39,316 bases of DNA from JAYEIH01 sp034659995 (lineage in GTDB: Archaea; Methanobacteriota_B; Thermococci; Methanofastidiosales; B48-G16), in the NCBI GenBank assembly GCA_034659995.1, contig JAYEIH010000107.1, positions 1-39,316 of the forward strand, given 5' to 3'. Position numbers and translations under genes: made by a program. Numbering within the stretch: the stretch's first letter is position 1; each line of letters starts with the position of its first letter. Below are positions 23,603 to 31,839 of this stretch, in pieces. The notes beneath the pieces are model-generated. The model worked only from the letters and a program-made list of their open reading frames with translations. It was not told where the DNA came from and ran no database searches.

Positions 23603-25389
23603 AGCTTTTGAAGGGACTTTACCAGCCCTCTTTCCGTCGTTATGTAAATTCGCTGATCCTTGACGATAGCACTTGGCAGTGACCTGATCTTAAATGATAT
23701 CTCGGACTTTACTTCCTCATATTCCCGCGGCACAAAGTTGACCACCCCATCGGTCACATAACTCAGAAGCGCAAATATAGTTAACGCTCTGTTGCAGTAC
23801 TTCGAGTCCTTTTCTATTAGTATCTCAGCCTTTAGAGGGTTTAGAGAGAATTTCTGTTTCAAGAGATACTTTCTGTTATACTCCTCTATTTTTGGCTCAC
23901 CGTAGGATATAAAGACGGCATTTTTTGTGCAGGAAGCTATTATCTCCGAAAAATTAGGGTAATTTATGAGTTTTTCTATTTTGAATCCTGTTTCTCCCGT
24001 TATATCCAGGCCGCAGTGTTTCATTTTGCAGTATCTGCATTTTTTCAGGTCAAAAACGATATCAAGCATATTTCCCATCGTTATTTCTTCTCTAATTCCT
24101 CTGAGTATATTCTCCTCTGTCAGGGTACCCGGAACTATTCTATTATTTATCATTAATGTAGGCTCAAGAAAATCCGATCCTTCCAGCGGCAGGAAGTTGA
24201 TGTTCATAAACCTTTTAATCTCCTTAAGCACGGGAGGGATCTCCTCCTCCAGATGGTAGAATTTTATTTTGAGTTTTTTAGCATCCGCGGGCAGATCATA
24301 GTAGGGTATTTCGTCTGTGCCCCTATAGACTTTCATTGGCGCGTACGTTCTTAGAGGCGTCTCATTCACTCTTTTTTCTGTTTCTTTTTTGAGCTCCTTT
24401 TTAGGTTCTTTAGCTCCTTCTTTAGGTTCAGGGGAGATTTTTGGCATCTCCGTGGGAAACTCAAGCGTTAGTGCTTCTGTGGGACATGCCTCAACGCACT
24501 CCCCGCAGAGTATGCAGTCCGTACTTCTTTGCTCTTTTGTCGGGTCTAAGCCCTGGGGGCATACCTCTCTGCACTTTCCACATTCGGTACATTTTTCAGG
24601 ATTAAAATCCAGATGTAAAAAGCTTACCTTGTTGAAAATACCTGCATAGGCACCAAATGGACAGAGATTTCTGCACCAGAATCTTGAAATAAAGAAGATT
24701 ATTCCCATAAGCCCTATGAAGAAGATGATCCTTCCGATAAAGACCGTGTCAAAGATCATTCCATGTTCAAGCCTGTACGGTACCGCAGCCTCTATAAAGC
24801 CCACAGGACAGAGCTTACAGAAGAGCGTGTCCGCAAAATACCATGCTGCGATAATAGTCGCTGCGAGCACAATAAACTTTGTGAATCTGAACTGATGAAC
24901 CATTTTTTTCTTTCGATTAAATATTTTATCCACTATATCCTGGAGAAGACCGAAGGGACAGACCCAGCCGCAGAAGGCCCTTCCCACCAGGACAAAGAGT
25001 ACCGTCGTGTAGCCGAGGAAATAGTACGGTATCTCCCCCTGAATGATGAAGTTCTGGAGTATACCTACGGGGCAGGCTGTGGATGAGAGGGGGCATGCAT
25101 AGCAGTGCAAGAAGGGTGCATATAACATTTTGAGAATAATACCAAGTCCCGCGAGGTTCACCATCGCTGCTGAGATCAACTGAACTTTTCTTCTTTTTTT
25201 CAGTTTATTTTCTCTGAAGGTGAATATTCCAATTCCTATAAAGATCAATGCTATCAACAGCGCAAAAAACTCTATTTTGCTTATTCCTGAGTCCCCTAAA
25301 AATCCCATAGCCATATTGATTATTACAAAAACTAAACCTACAACTCCAACAATAATTGGTATCTTTCTTAGGTCCTCATTCCGTAGCAT
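23599..25389 (-). CDS. NapH/MauN-like membrane polyferredoxin with a large C-terminal extension
   Basis: The 596-aa protein has about six transmembrane helices. It carries the paired CxxxCP motifs of the NapH/CcoG group (C140/C144 FCGWVCPFG and C239/C243 WCRNLCPFG), further Cys near the membrane (C96, C99, C106; C191, C194), and two 4Fe-4S ferredoxin motifs at 267-277 and 292-302. A charged linker then leads to about 250 extra residues with a glutaredoxin-like stretch (LEPTLMINNRIVPGTLTEEN) and CRYCKMKHCGLD. The first part passes electrons across the membrane. The extension is unusual and may take electrons to a thiol acceptor such as the neighbouring thioredoxin. Start ATG 25389 overlaps the thioredoxin-like gene by 14 nt. 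It ends in TAG and overlaps Pelota tail to tail. Confidence 0.85.
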   Translation of the reverse strand: MLRNEDLRKIPIIVGVVGLVFVIINMAMGFLGDSGISKIEFFALLIALIFIGIGIFTFRENKLKKRRKVQLISAAMVNLAGLGIILKMLYAPFLHCYACPLSSTACPVGILQNFIIQGEIPYYFLGYTTVLFVLVGRAFCGWVCPFGLLQDIVDKIFNRKKKMVHQFRFTKFIVLAATIIAAWYFADTLFCKLCPVGFIEAAVPYRLEHGMIFDTVFIGRIIFFIGLMGIIFFISRFWCRNLCPFGAYAGIFNKVSFLHLDFNPEKCTECGKCREVCPQGLDPTKEQRSTDCILCGECVEACPTEALTLEFPTEMPKISPEPKEGAKEPKKELKKETEKRVNETPLRTYAPMKVYRGTDEIPYYDLPADAKKLKIKFYHLEEEIPPVLKEIKRFMNINFLPLEGSDFLEPTLMINNRIVPGTLTEENILRGIREEITMGNMLDIVFDLKKCRYCKMKHCGLDITGETGFKIEKLINYPNFSEIIASCTKNAVFISYGEPKIEEYNRKYLLKQKFSLNPLKAEILIEKDSKYCNRALTIFALLSYVTDGVVNFVPREYEEVKSEISFKIRSLPSAIVKDQRIYITTERGLVKSLQKL

Positions 25390-25831
25390 TTTCTATAACC
25401 TCTAAGATTTTGGAATCAAGTTTAAAGGTACCAGCAAGCTTTTCTACTACCTCTCCGTCCACAATCACCGCGGTTACAGGAAGTCCGTTCAGATCGACAT
25501 TATACGTCTTGAATTCCTCGGGATTCTCCTCGTATTTTATGACCCAGTACTCTATCGACGCTGATGATTCAGCGATTTCCCTTGCCGTTTCTATTGCCTT
25601 TGGGCAGGATTTACACCACTCTGCAGAGAAAACGATAAGTTCTATATCGCGACTGATTTTCTCGAGACCCTCCGTATCCACGCCCGTCTCATAGGATGAC
25701 GGCGTAAGGCCGAGGCAGGAAAGACAGATGTAGGTGGCAATGTTCTCTGTCTCCGTAGCCTGACCGATATGTATCCCGTATCCAATGAGAATTATTCCTA
25801 CTATTAGTACAGTAATCCCAACTCTATCCAT
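25376..25831 (-). CDS. Membrane-anchored thioredoxin-fold protein with an extra CxxC
   Basis: The 151-aa protein starts with a transmembrane anchor (about 5-21). A CLSC pair follows just outside the membrane (C36, C39), then a thioredoxin fold with active site AEWCKSCPKA (C73, C76) and the cis-Pro loop NGLPVTAVIV. It probably acts in extracytoplasmic thiol-disulfide exchange and could receive electrons from the overlapping polyferredoxin. I use ATG 25831 because the TATA box at 25851-25860 predicts initiation there. ATG 25840 and the longer frame to 25900 are less likely. Confidence 0.82.
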   Translation of the reverse strand: MDRVGITVLIVGIILIGYGIHIGQATETENIATYICLSCLGLTPSSYETGVDTEGLEKISRDIELIVFSAEWCKSCPKAIETAREIAESSASIEYWVIKYEENPEEFKTYNVDLNGLPVTAVIVDGEVVEKLAGTFKLDSKILEVIENATE

Positions 25832-25850
25832 GACCCTCATAGAGAAAATG

Positions 25851-25860
25851 ATTTTATATA
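25851..25860 (-). promoter_or_regulatory. TATA box of the thioredoxin/polyferredoxin operon
   Basis: TATATAAAAT on the minus strand lies about 25 nt before ATG 25831. It is one half of a divergent promoter region with 25876-25884. Confidence 0.55.
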
Positions 25861-25875
25861 TCTTTCCCTGGAAAC

Positions 25876-25884
25876 CTTTAAGTA
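25876..25884 (+). promoter_or_regulatory. TATA box of the isochorismatase-fold gene
   Basis: CTTTAAGTA, preceded by GAAAC (BRE-like), lies about 26 nt before ATG 25906, predicting a leaderless mRNA. Confidence 0.5.
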
Positions 25885-25905
25885 TCGGGCAGGATTTCAT
25901 TGAAT

Positions 25906-26439
25906 ATGGAGAGAGACGATACCGCTTTGGTAGTAGTTGATATGCAGAACTGTTTTATCCCTGTTATTTCCAACATAAAGGAAGTTATTTCCAGTGCGGA
26001 AAAAGCCATAAAGGGGTTCAAAGTCCTGGAAATGCCTGTAATAGCCACTGAACAGTATCCCAAAGGACTTGGAACGACGGTAAATGAAATCTCGGGTCTT
26101 CTGGAAACAGAACCCTTAGAAAAAATACATTTCAGCTGTTTTGGTGAAAAAGACTTTGTGGACAGATTAAAAAAGTTCAATGTTAAAAATCTTGCGATTC
26201 TAGGAATAGAGACGCATGTCTGTGTGTTTAATACAGCACTGGATGCACTCAATAGAGGGTATGCCCCTCATGTGATAGTGGATGCCGTTGCTTCGCGGAA
26301 AAGAATCGATCATGAGAGTTCTCTGAAGAGAATGACGCAGGAAGGTGTTTATCTTACGACAGTGGAGACCCTGCTCTTCCAGCTTCTCCAGAAGGCCGGG
26401 ACCTCCGAGTTCAAGGCGATCAGTAAGCTTATTAAATAG
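25906..26439 (+). CDS. Isochorismatase-fold cysteine hydrolase
   Basis: The 177-aa protein has the family triad: D12 in VVVDMQNCF, K73 in LEKIHFSCF and C106 in GIETHVCVF, with the cis-peptide region before the Cys. The stretch TEQYPKGLGTT is typical of the YcaC/ISOC subgroup rather than nicotinamidase, so I do not assign PncA. The substrate is unknown. The start is ATG 25906 (TTG 25900 is an alternative) from a leaderless promoter. The gene ends in TAG, and its last codons also form the TATA box of the following tRNA-Gln. Confidence 0.88.
   Translation: MERDDTALVVVDMQNCFIPVISNIKEVISSAEKAIKGFKVLEMPVIATEQYPKGLGTTVNEISGLLETEPLEKIHFSCFGEKDFVDRLKKFNVKNLAILGIETHVCVFNTALDALNRGYAPHVIVDAVASRKRIDHESSLKRMTQEGVYLTTVETLLFQLLQKAGTSEFKAISKLIK
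26429..26439 (+). promoter_or_regulatory. TATA box of tRNA-Gln embedded in the upstream gene's end
   Basis: TTATTAAATAG lies about 25 nt upstream of the tRNA and includes the stop codon TAG of the hydrolase gene. Confidence 0.5.
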
Positions 26440-26459
26440 CCTATACCCACTAACTCTAA

Positions 26460-26532
26460 AGCTGGGTAGGGTAGCGGCCAATCCTGCGAGGCCCTGGACC
26501 TCGCGACTGCGGTTCGAATCCGCGCCCGGCTA
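26460..26532 (+). tRNA. tRNA-Gln(CTG) with C at position 33
   Basis: This is a 73-nt cloverleaf. The acceptor is AGCTGGG/CCCGGCT with discriminator A. The D-arm AGGGTAGCGGCCAATCC is typical of archaeal Gln/Glu tRNAs. The anticodon stem CGAGG/CCTCG closes loop CCCTGGA, so the anticodon reads CTG. Position 33, almost always U, is C here. The T-arm is TGCGG-TTCGAAT-CCGCG with one G-T pair. TTTTT follows at 26534-26538. Confidence 0.85.
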
Positions 26533-26533
26533 C

Positions 26534-26538
26534 TTTTT
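26534..26538 (+). terminator. T-run after tRNA-Gln
   Basis: Five T start one base after the tRNA discriminator plus C. The convergent HisRS gene ends 37 nt further on. Confidence 0.4.
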
Positions 26539-26574
26539 ACATCACACGTGGATGTTTTTGTGGAGAGAAAAAGC

Positions 26575-27819
26575 TTAAATCTTACCTATATCCATTTTTT
26601 CCTGCTCTCCCGTTTTCATATCTTTTATGCTTACCTTTCCCTCTTTGAGCTCCCGTTCTCCAACAATAATAACCTTTTCCGCGTTTATTTTGTCCGCATA
26701 CCCCAGTTGATTGCTGAGATTTCTGTTAACGAGGCTGAAGGAGACCGTGTGCCCCTTTCTTCGCAGTTTCTTTGCTATCTCGAGGACCTGTTTATCTACA
26801 TCACCAATACTGACGAGGTAGTAATCGAGTGAGGTCTTTTCTTCTGGCCATACACCTTCATTTTTCATCATAATCTCTAAAACGACATCCCCCATCCCAA
26901 AGCCAACGGCAGGCGTTGGTTCTCCGCCGAAGTTTTCCACGAGGTCATCGTACCGCCCACCACCGAAGAGGCTCCGCGTCTCTTTTTTCTTATCATAGAC
27001 CTCAAATACCATATCAGTGTAGTACGCTAAACCCCGCACAATGCCCAGATCCAGTTTGCAGTGTTTTTTAAAATCGTAGTATTCCAGACATCTAATAATT
27101 GCGAGGAGATTATCGATGGATCTGTCCATTTTTGGATTTCTTCCTTTAAACTCTTCTATATTGTTCATGGTGACAGAGTCGAGAATTTTAAGGAGTTCCT
27201 CGTGCTCTGTGATGCCGCAGCTGTGCAGTGCTTCGATAAACTCACGTTCTGGGACCTTATCTCGTTTATCAATCGCTCTGAAGGCTTCATGGGCGTCAGA
27301 TACATTGTACTCTTCGAGGAGCCCTTCGAGAAACCCTCTGTGCGATATATGAAATAGAAAATCTTTCAACCCCAAATTCAGCATTATGCTTATCCCTACA
27401 GAAAGTACTTCTACATCTGCCTTCGGTGATTCCGTGCCAAAAATATCCACATTTAGTTGATAGAACTCTCTGAGCCTTCCAGACTGCGGCCGCTCATACC
27501 GCCAATGTCGAGGAATAGAAAACCACTTTAGCGGTTTCCCCAGCTCCTTCTGCCTGTTTGCGATCATTCGTGAGACAGATGGAGTGAACTCAGGAATTAA
27601 ACAGATAGTTCTCCCACCTTTATCTTCAAAGGCGTAAATTTCTTCCCGTATACCCGCTCCTGATTTTTTTGCGATGAGGTCGAATGACTCGATGGCCGGA
27701 GAGACTATTTCTGAAAAGCCGTACTCTCTGGCCGTCTCCTTGATGATGCCAAAAACCTTATTTCTCGCTGCCATTTCTTCTTGGTAAAAGTCTCGTGTTC
27801 CTCGCAACCGCTGAAACAT
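26575..27819 (-). CDS. hisS: Histidyl-tRNA synthetase
   Basis: This class II synthetase charges tRNA-His. The 414-aa product begins MFQRLRGTRDFYQEEM (motif 1 region). It has motif 2 WRYERPQSGRLREFYQ, the histidine-specific HisA-like motif LAYYTDMVFEVYD, motif 3 GGGRYDDLVENFGG with AVGFGMG, and a C-terminal anticodon-binding domain. ATG 27819 sits about 26 nt after a TATA box (27841-27848), giving a leaderless start. A longer frame to 27963 would run into the tRNA-Phe gene on the other strand and is rejected. Confidence 0.96.
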   Translation of the reverse strand: MFQRLRGTRDFYQEEMAARNKVFGIIKETAREYGFSEIVSPAIESFDLIAKKSGAGIREEIYAFEDKGGRTICLIPEFTPSVSRMIANRQKELGKPLKWFSIPRHWRYERPQSGRLREFYQLNVDIFGTESPKADVEVLSVGISIMLNLGLKDFLFHISHRGFLEGLLEEYNVSDAHEAFRAIDKRDKVPEREFIEALHSCGITEHEELLKILDSVTMNNIEEFKGRNPKMDRSIDNLLAIIRCLEYYDFKKHCKLDLGIVRGLAYYTDMVFEVYDKKKETRSLFGGGRYDDLVENFGGEPTPAVGFGMGDVVLEIMMKNEGVWPEEKTSLDYYLVSIGDVDKQVLEIAKKLRRKGHTVSFSLVNRNLSNQLGYADKINAEKVIIVGERELKEGKVSIKDMKTGEQEKMDIGKI

Positions 27820-27840
27820 ACTCAACTGAATGATATGAGA

Positions 27841-27850
27841 GTTAAAAAGG
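27841..27850 (-). promoter_or_regulatory. TATA box of hisS
   Basis: CCTTTTTAAC on the minus strand, about 26 nt before ATG 27819. Confidence 0.5.
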
Positions 27851-27871
27851 TTTTTCTCTGCCGAGGAAAAG

Positions 27872-27881
27872 CTTTTAAATA
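27872..27881 (+). promoter_or_regulatory. BRE/TATA of tRNA-Phe
   Basis: CTTTTAAATA is preceded by CGAGGAAAAG and lies about 27 nt before the tRNA 5' end. It is back to back with the hisS promoter. Confidence 0.55.
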
Positions 27882-27903
27882 GTACTTCCCAACACCGTAC
27901 TGT

Positions 27904-27978
27904 GCCGCGGTCGCCTAGCCTGGGAAGGCGCCAGACTGAAGATCTGGTCCCCCGCCGGTTCAAATCCGGCCCGCGGCA
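27904..27978 (+). tRNA. tRNA-Phe(GAA)
   Basis: This is a 75-nt cloverleaf with acceptor GCCGCGG/CCGCGGC and discriminator A. The anticodon stem CCAGA/TCTGG closes loop CTGAAGA, giving anticodon GAA. The T-arm is GCCGG-TTCAAAT-CCGGC. A T-run follows at 27984-27989. Confidence 0.96.
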
Positions 27979-27983
27979 TTGTG

Positions 27984-27989
27984 TTTTTT
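27984..27989 (+). terminator. T-run after tRNA-Phe
   Basis: Six T lie a few bases beyond the tRNA end, before the convergent epimerase gene. Confidence 0.4.
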
Positions 27990-28002
27990 GGGAAACAGTA
28001 TA

Positions 28003-28962
28003 TTACACTCTTATTTTTTCCTTAACAAACCATCCTACTGTCTCCCGTGTTCCATCCTTTAAGGATATAGAGGGCGTGTAACCCAACAACTTCTTTGCCT
28101 TGCTTATGTCCGCATAGTTTCGGTATATCTCCCCTGCCCGTTCTTCTTTGTACTGCGGTTCCGGCACGGTATAATTTTTTTTCTCTAACTCCTCCCGTAT
28201 TATCCGGTACAATGCGTTGATTATTGTCTCCTCACCGGTGGCTATCTGGAACAGCTCGTAGGTACTTGGGAGCTCTGTTGTCAGCGATAGATAGATGGCC
28301 GTTGCTATATCCTTTGCGTGGATAAAATCGCGGGTCTGATTTCCATCACCGTAGATCACAGGCCGCTCATCGCGAAGCAGCTGTTTGATCCATAACGCAA
28401 CGACACTCCCTTTGTGGTATGAGTACGGACCATACACATTTGAAAATCGGAGTGCAACAGTATTAAGGTTATACGAGCCTGCGTAGGTGCTGCAGTACCC
28501 CTCACATGCGAGTTTACTTGCACCGTAGGGTGATAGTGGGCAAGGGACCTTTTGTTCATGAACAGGCGGCTCCTGCTCACCGAGAGGCGCAGCTGAGGAT
28601 GCATGAACTACCCTTCTGCACCCTTCTTTTACTGCCGCATTAAGAACATTGATCGTACCGAGGATATTTATCTTTGCATCATTCAGTGGATTATCAATAG
28701 ACTCCATTACGTCTGTTTGCGCGGCTAAATTTACAATGTAATCGCAGTCCCGTGCAGCGTTTTCCGCATCCTTTTTATTTCTTATGTCACCCTTAAGAAA
28801 AGTGACCCTTTCCGGAGTGTAATTATCTATGGCGCTGAGATGATCTTTTTTTCCGGTGCTCAGATTATCGAGTACATTTATCTTCCACTCCGTTCCTTTT
28901 AGGAGATACTTGATGAGATTGACACCGATAAATCCGGCTCCGCCTGTGACTAAAATGTTCAT
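28003..28962 (-). CDS. NAD-dependent sugar-nucleotide epimerase/dehydratase (extended SDR)
   Basis: The 319-aa protein is an extended short-chain dehydrogenase of the UDP-glucose 4-epimerase type. The NAD motif TGGAGFIG is at 6-13, with LDNLSTG, NLAAQTDV, catalytic ASSA (S122/S123) and YGASK (Y146, K150), RFSNVYGP, and GDGNQTRDFIHAKDIA near 215. It interconverts nucleotide sugars for surface glycans. It cannot be told from sequence whether it acts on Glc/Gal, GlcNAc/GalNAc or a dehydratase substrate. GGTGAT is 4 nt before ATG 28962. A TATA-like box at 29011-29021 gives it its own promoter between it and the peptidase gene. Confidence 0.9.
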   Translation of the reverse strand: MNILVTGGAGFIGVNLIKYLLKGTEWKINVLDNLSTGKKDHLSAIDNYTPERVTFLKGDIRNKKDAENAARDCDYIVNLAAQTDVMESIDNPLNDAKINILGTINVLNAAVKEGCRRVVHASSAAPLGEQEPPVHEQKVPCPLSPYGASKLACEGYCSTYAGSYNLNTVALRFSNVYGPYSYHKGSVVALWIKQLLRDERPVIYGDGNQTRDFIHAKDIATAIYLSLTTELPSTYELFQIATGEETIINALYRIIREELEKKNYTVPEPQYKEERAGEIYRNYADISKAKKLLGYTPSISLKDGTRETVGWFVKEKIRV

Positions 28963-29055
28963 TTTATCACCTTTGCTACTACGATTCTCTCCTTGTTTTT
29001 AATTCTTACTCATAAAAAGATGCTTTGCAATTGGCAGTACCGCAGCCTCTATGGG

Positions 29056-30588
29056 TCACGCGTCTTCATATACCCATTCTTCAAAGAGATCACCGAGGTC
29101 ACAGTTGCAGTGCTGTTCGGCTATTTTTCTGAACTCTTCTTCCGTACCTATCCCCCATTTATTCGATTCATAGTAATCGCGGAGGAACGCATTGAATTTT
29201 TGTTCGCCCATTCTTTCTTTTACCGCCTCGATGAATAGAGGCCCTCGAGCATAGACGATTGGACCGTACTCCCTTTCTGTGTACGCAGCTGATGACATCC
29301 CGATGGGGATCTCAGCCTTTTCGATGGATGCCCACCAATCTGTCCATGAGTATCTGCGATAACTCTGTGCAGCAGTCTCACCATGTGTATCCAACTGATA
29401 GAGCCCGGTACAGTACTGAACAACCGCCTCGTCGAGCCAGGGTTTGTCCACCTGATCATTTCCCACAACGTTGTAAAACCACTGATGGGCCGTTTCGTGG
29501 GCAAGAACAATCTCAAAAAAACCCGGGGGCTGTTTTTCTTTTGTTTCAGGGTCATAGAACTTCTGGGATACTGCAATTATCCCCGGATACTCCATACCGG
29601 ATGCCTTCATTGATGTGCTTACCACGTCAAACTCAGTATACGGATAATCACCAAACCGCTCACTATAGCTTTTTAATGCGTCTGTTGCAAACTGTAAAGC
29701 GAGTCCCGCTTCGTTTTCCTGTCCCGAGAAGGCGTAACTGTTAATAGTTGTTTCCCCTACCGTGTTGCTGAGTACCGTATAGCTCTTGCTGGCGGCGAGA
29801 TAGAAGTCCCGGGCAGGGCCGGCTGCAAAGCTCACTACCTGTTGGTTATCTTTCTCTGTACGGCTGACCTCAATCCCCGAGGTAGCGATCCTTAGTTCGG
29901 GAGGAGCCGTTACTCGAACAAGGTAAAAACTTGCATCATAATATGTTAGATCCCCGTTTGGAGGCGGGTTTTCTACGTTCCACCCATCATCATCATAAAC
30001 AGGGACCACCGGATAGAACTCATCTAGTGCCAGTATGTCCTCAAAGTAACCGAATAGCCCGTAGTTGCCCTCCATCTCCTGTGCAACCTCTACCTCAAAG
30101 TCCATTTTAATGATAGTTTGTTTTCCAGGCTGCAGAGGTGCGGGCAGAGGAATACGAATAGCGCTTCCCTGGAACTCATATGACGGCTCAACCTCCTGAT
30201 TATCCACCGTAAGATTGGAGACACTGAGTTTACCGCCCGATGTATTGGGGAATACTCTGAGGTATATCTCATTGAGCCGTTCCTCTTCTCTGTTGGTGTA
30301 ACAAATCTCCTCGTGACCCTTCAGTGAAAGACAGTCTGTGGAGATGGTGAAATCCAGATGATATACTGTCGCATCCGATAGTTGATCAACTGCTGTCTTT
30401 TCCTTGGGAATCAATCCCTGACGGAAGAGCGAGAGATCATCCCATGGGGTCTCGAGGATATAGGCGGGTTGCGTTGTTCTTGTTGCAGTGGTTGTTGGGG
30501 CAGCAGTTGGTGTTTCAACACTGTTTTGTGTTATGCAGCCTCCAAGAAGGAGTATAATAACGACAATTGCTGGATATATTCTTTCCAT
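29056..30588 (-). CDS. M1-like (gluzincin) metallopeptidase lipoprotein
   Basis: The 510-aa product starts with a signal sequence and lipobox (IILLLGGC, C18), then a Thr-rich linker. The body resembles the first two domains of M1 aminopeptidases: a beta saddle with LNEIYLRVFPN, a GMEYPG motif at 331-336 (equivalent of GAMEN, losing the Ala and Asn), zinc site HETAH (H364, H368) with E387 in WLDEAVVQY. It is shorter than classical M1 enzymes because it lacks the C-terminal helical domain. It is probably an extracellular membrane-anchored peptidase. I take ATG 30588, which places the lipobox correctly; the upstream ATG 30615 adds nine residues and overlaps the nitroreductase gene. Confidence 0.88.
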   Translation of the reverse strand: MERIYPAIVVIILLLGGCITQNSVETPTAAPTTTATRTTQPAYILETPWDDLSLFRQGLIPKEKTAVDQLSDATVYHLDFTISTDCLSLKGHEEICYTNREEERLNEIYLRVFPNTSGGKLSVSNLTVDNQEVEPSYEFQGSAIRIPLPAPLQPGKQTIIKMDFEVEVAQEMEGNYGLFGYFEDILALDEFYPVVPVYDDDGWNVENPPPNGDLTYYDASFYLVRVTAPPELRIATSGIEVSRTEKDNQQVVSFAAGPARDFYLAASKSYTVLSNTVGETTINSYAFSGQENEAGLALQFATDALKSYSERFGDYPYTEFDVVSTSMKASGMEYPGIIAVSQKFYDPETKEKQPPGFFEIVLAHETAHQWFYNVVGNDQVDKPWLDEAVVQYCTGLYQLDTHGETAAQSYRRYSWTDWWASIEKAEIPIGMSSAAYTEREYGPIVYARGPLFIEAVKERMGEQKFNAFLRDYYESNKWGIGTEEEFRKIAEQHCNCDLGDLFEEWVYEDA

Positions 30589-30604
30589 GAGATCATCTCT
30601 GCTA

Positions 30605-31318
30605 TTAATCGGCATTGGATCTTTTTATATGCTTCTTTGGGACTGGATCTTGTTCATAGAGTACAGCAACCTCTTTCAGCGATTTTCTTTCGATATCGGG
30701 TACAGTGGCATCCTCTGCAGGATATCCCACCGGCAGTACCATAAAGGGACGTTCATTTTCCGGTCTGTTTAAGGCTGCTTTCAAAAATCCCATGGGGCTC
30801 GGGGTGTGCGTTACAGCTACCAATCCGGTGTTGTGAATAGCTGCCAAGAGGAAGCCCAGCGCGATGCCTGTTGATTCAGTCACATAGTAATTGGGTATCT
30901 TCTCTTTCTTTTCAATTCTGTGGAGCTGCATCATGACAACGATAAGCCACGGAGCGGCATCGAGAAACTCTTTTTTCCATGTGGTTCCAAATTGTTTGAG
31001 GTCCTGTACCCACTGATCATTCATCCTACCCTCATAGTTTTTCTTTTCCTCTTCCTCTGCCAGCTCTCGTAGCCTATGTTTTAACTCTTCGTTTGAGATC
31101 AGACAGAAGGTCCACGGCTGGAGATGCGCACCGGAGGGTGCCGTTGATGCAGTTCTTATGAGATTTTCCATAACCTCTCTTGGAACGGATTTACTGGAGA
31201 ACTCCCTTACCGTTCTCCGCTTATCCATCCACGTATAAAACTCTTTGCTCCTCTGTATCATCTCTTTATCGGCGTACTCTTCCCTTCTATAGGGTATAAA
31301 GTTGTGCTTGCCTGGCAT
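30605..31318 (-). CDS. Nitroreductase-family FMN oxidoreductase
   Basis: The 237-aa protein has the nitroreductase fold with the family's FMN-binding N-terminus (KRRTVREFSSKSVP), APSGAHLQPWTF near 73-84, and GLVAVTHTPSPMGFLKAALN. The C-terminus carries LPVGYPAEDATVPDIERK. The arrangement is closest to the iodotyrosine deiodinase/BluB-like branch, so dehalogenation or flavin-linked reduction is possible. The substrate is not known. ATG 31318 lies about 26 nt after a TATA box (31339-31348). The peptidase gene follows 16 nt after its stop, probably on the same mRNA. Confidence 0.88.
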   Translation of the reverse strand: MPGKHNFIPYRREEYADKEMIQRSKEFYTWMDKRRTVREFSSKSVPREVMENLIRTASTAPSGAHLQPWTFCLISNEELKHRLRELAEEEEKKNYEGRMNDQWVQDLKQFGTTWKKEFLDAAPWLIVVMMQLHRIEKKEKIPNYYVTESTGIALGFLLAAIHNTGLVAVTHTPSPMGFLKAALNRPENERPFMVLPVGYPAEDATVPDIERKSLKEVAVLYEQDPVPKKHIKRSNAD

Positions 31319-31338
31319 GATCTCAGTACTTTGCTGGA

Positions 31339-31348
31339 GTATAAAAGG
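31339..31348 (-). promoter_or_regulatory. TATA box of the nitroreductase/peptidase genes
   Basis: CCTTTTATAC on the minus strand, about 26 nt before ATG 31318. Confidence 0.5.
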
Positions 31349-31369
31349 GCATTGCAAGGGGTATGTTTC

Positions 31370-31630
31370 CTACTCAAAGTTCCGAGAAATTTTTTTATAG
31401 GCATCTCTGAAGGGTATTCCTTTCTTGACAAGTTGGTATGCGTTCTCAGTGGCGTATAGCTCTTCGGTCATTGCTCTTTTGCAGTTCTCAGGACAAACTT
31501 TGAGATCCCTCAGAACTATACTCATGCAACGTATAGCGTTTTTCGTTTCTATAAGCCCCTTCATCACCGGTCTCTTTGTTATTTGGAGATCACGGTTATA
31601 CCCCGGGATTTGTCTCTTTTCTCTACTCAC
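31370..31630 (-). pseudogene. C-terminal remnant of argininosuccinate lyase
   Basis: The open frame of up to 86 aa matches only the C-terminal portion of argininosuccinate lyase. It contains GYNRDLQITKRPVMKGLIE (family motif GYNRDLQ) and ends ATENAYQLVKKGIPFRDAYKK, the usual lyase C-terminus. The N-terminal domains and the catalytic SS/GSSxMPxKKN region are absent, and upstream DNA in all frames shows no lyase sequence. It has an in-frame GTG start at 31630 and lacks a clear ribosome-binding site. It is therefore most likely a decaying fragment left by deletion or rearrangement. No other arginine-biosynthesis gene is in the window. Confidence 0.7.
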
Positions 31631-31839
31631 TTTTCAGCGAGCACGGGGTAAATATCGTGGAGACGATGAGCTGTTGGACCGACACGATCTTTGTGATATC
31701 AGAGGAAGATATTCCTTCTGTAATGAAATTTCTAAGGCTCTGATCATTACTCCTGTCGCCCCATACTTCTGCAATCTGCGGTTTGCAGGAATATTTTTGA
31801 ATCTGCTGGTAGGAATAGCCCAGGAGGACTTGAGGAGTT

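Noticed and set aside
25906..26439. Nicotinamidase (PncA)
   Set aside because: The triad fits the whole isochorismatase superfamily, but TEQYPKGLGTT points to the YcaC/ISOC-like branch and nicotinamidase metal-site residues are not clear.
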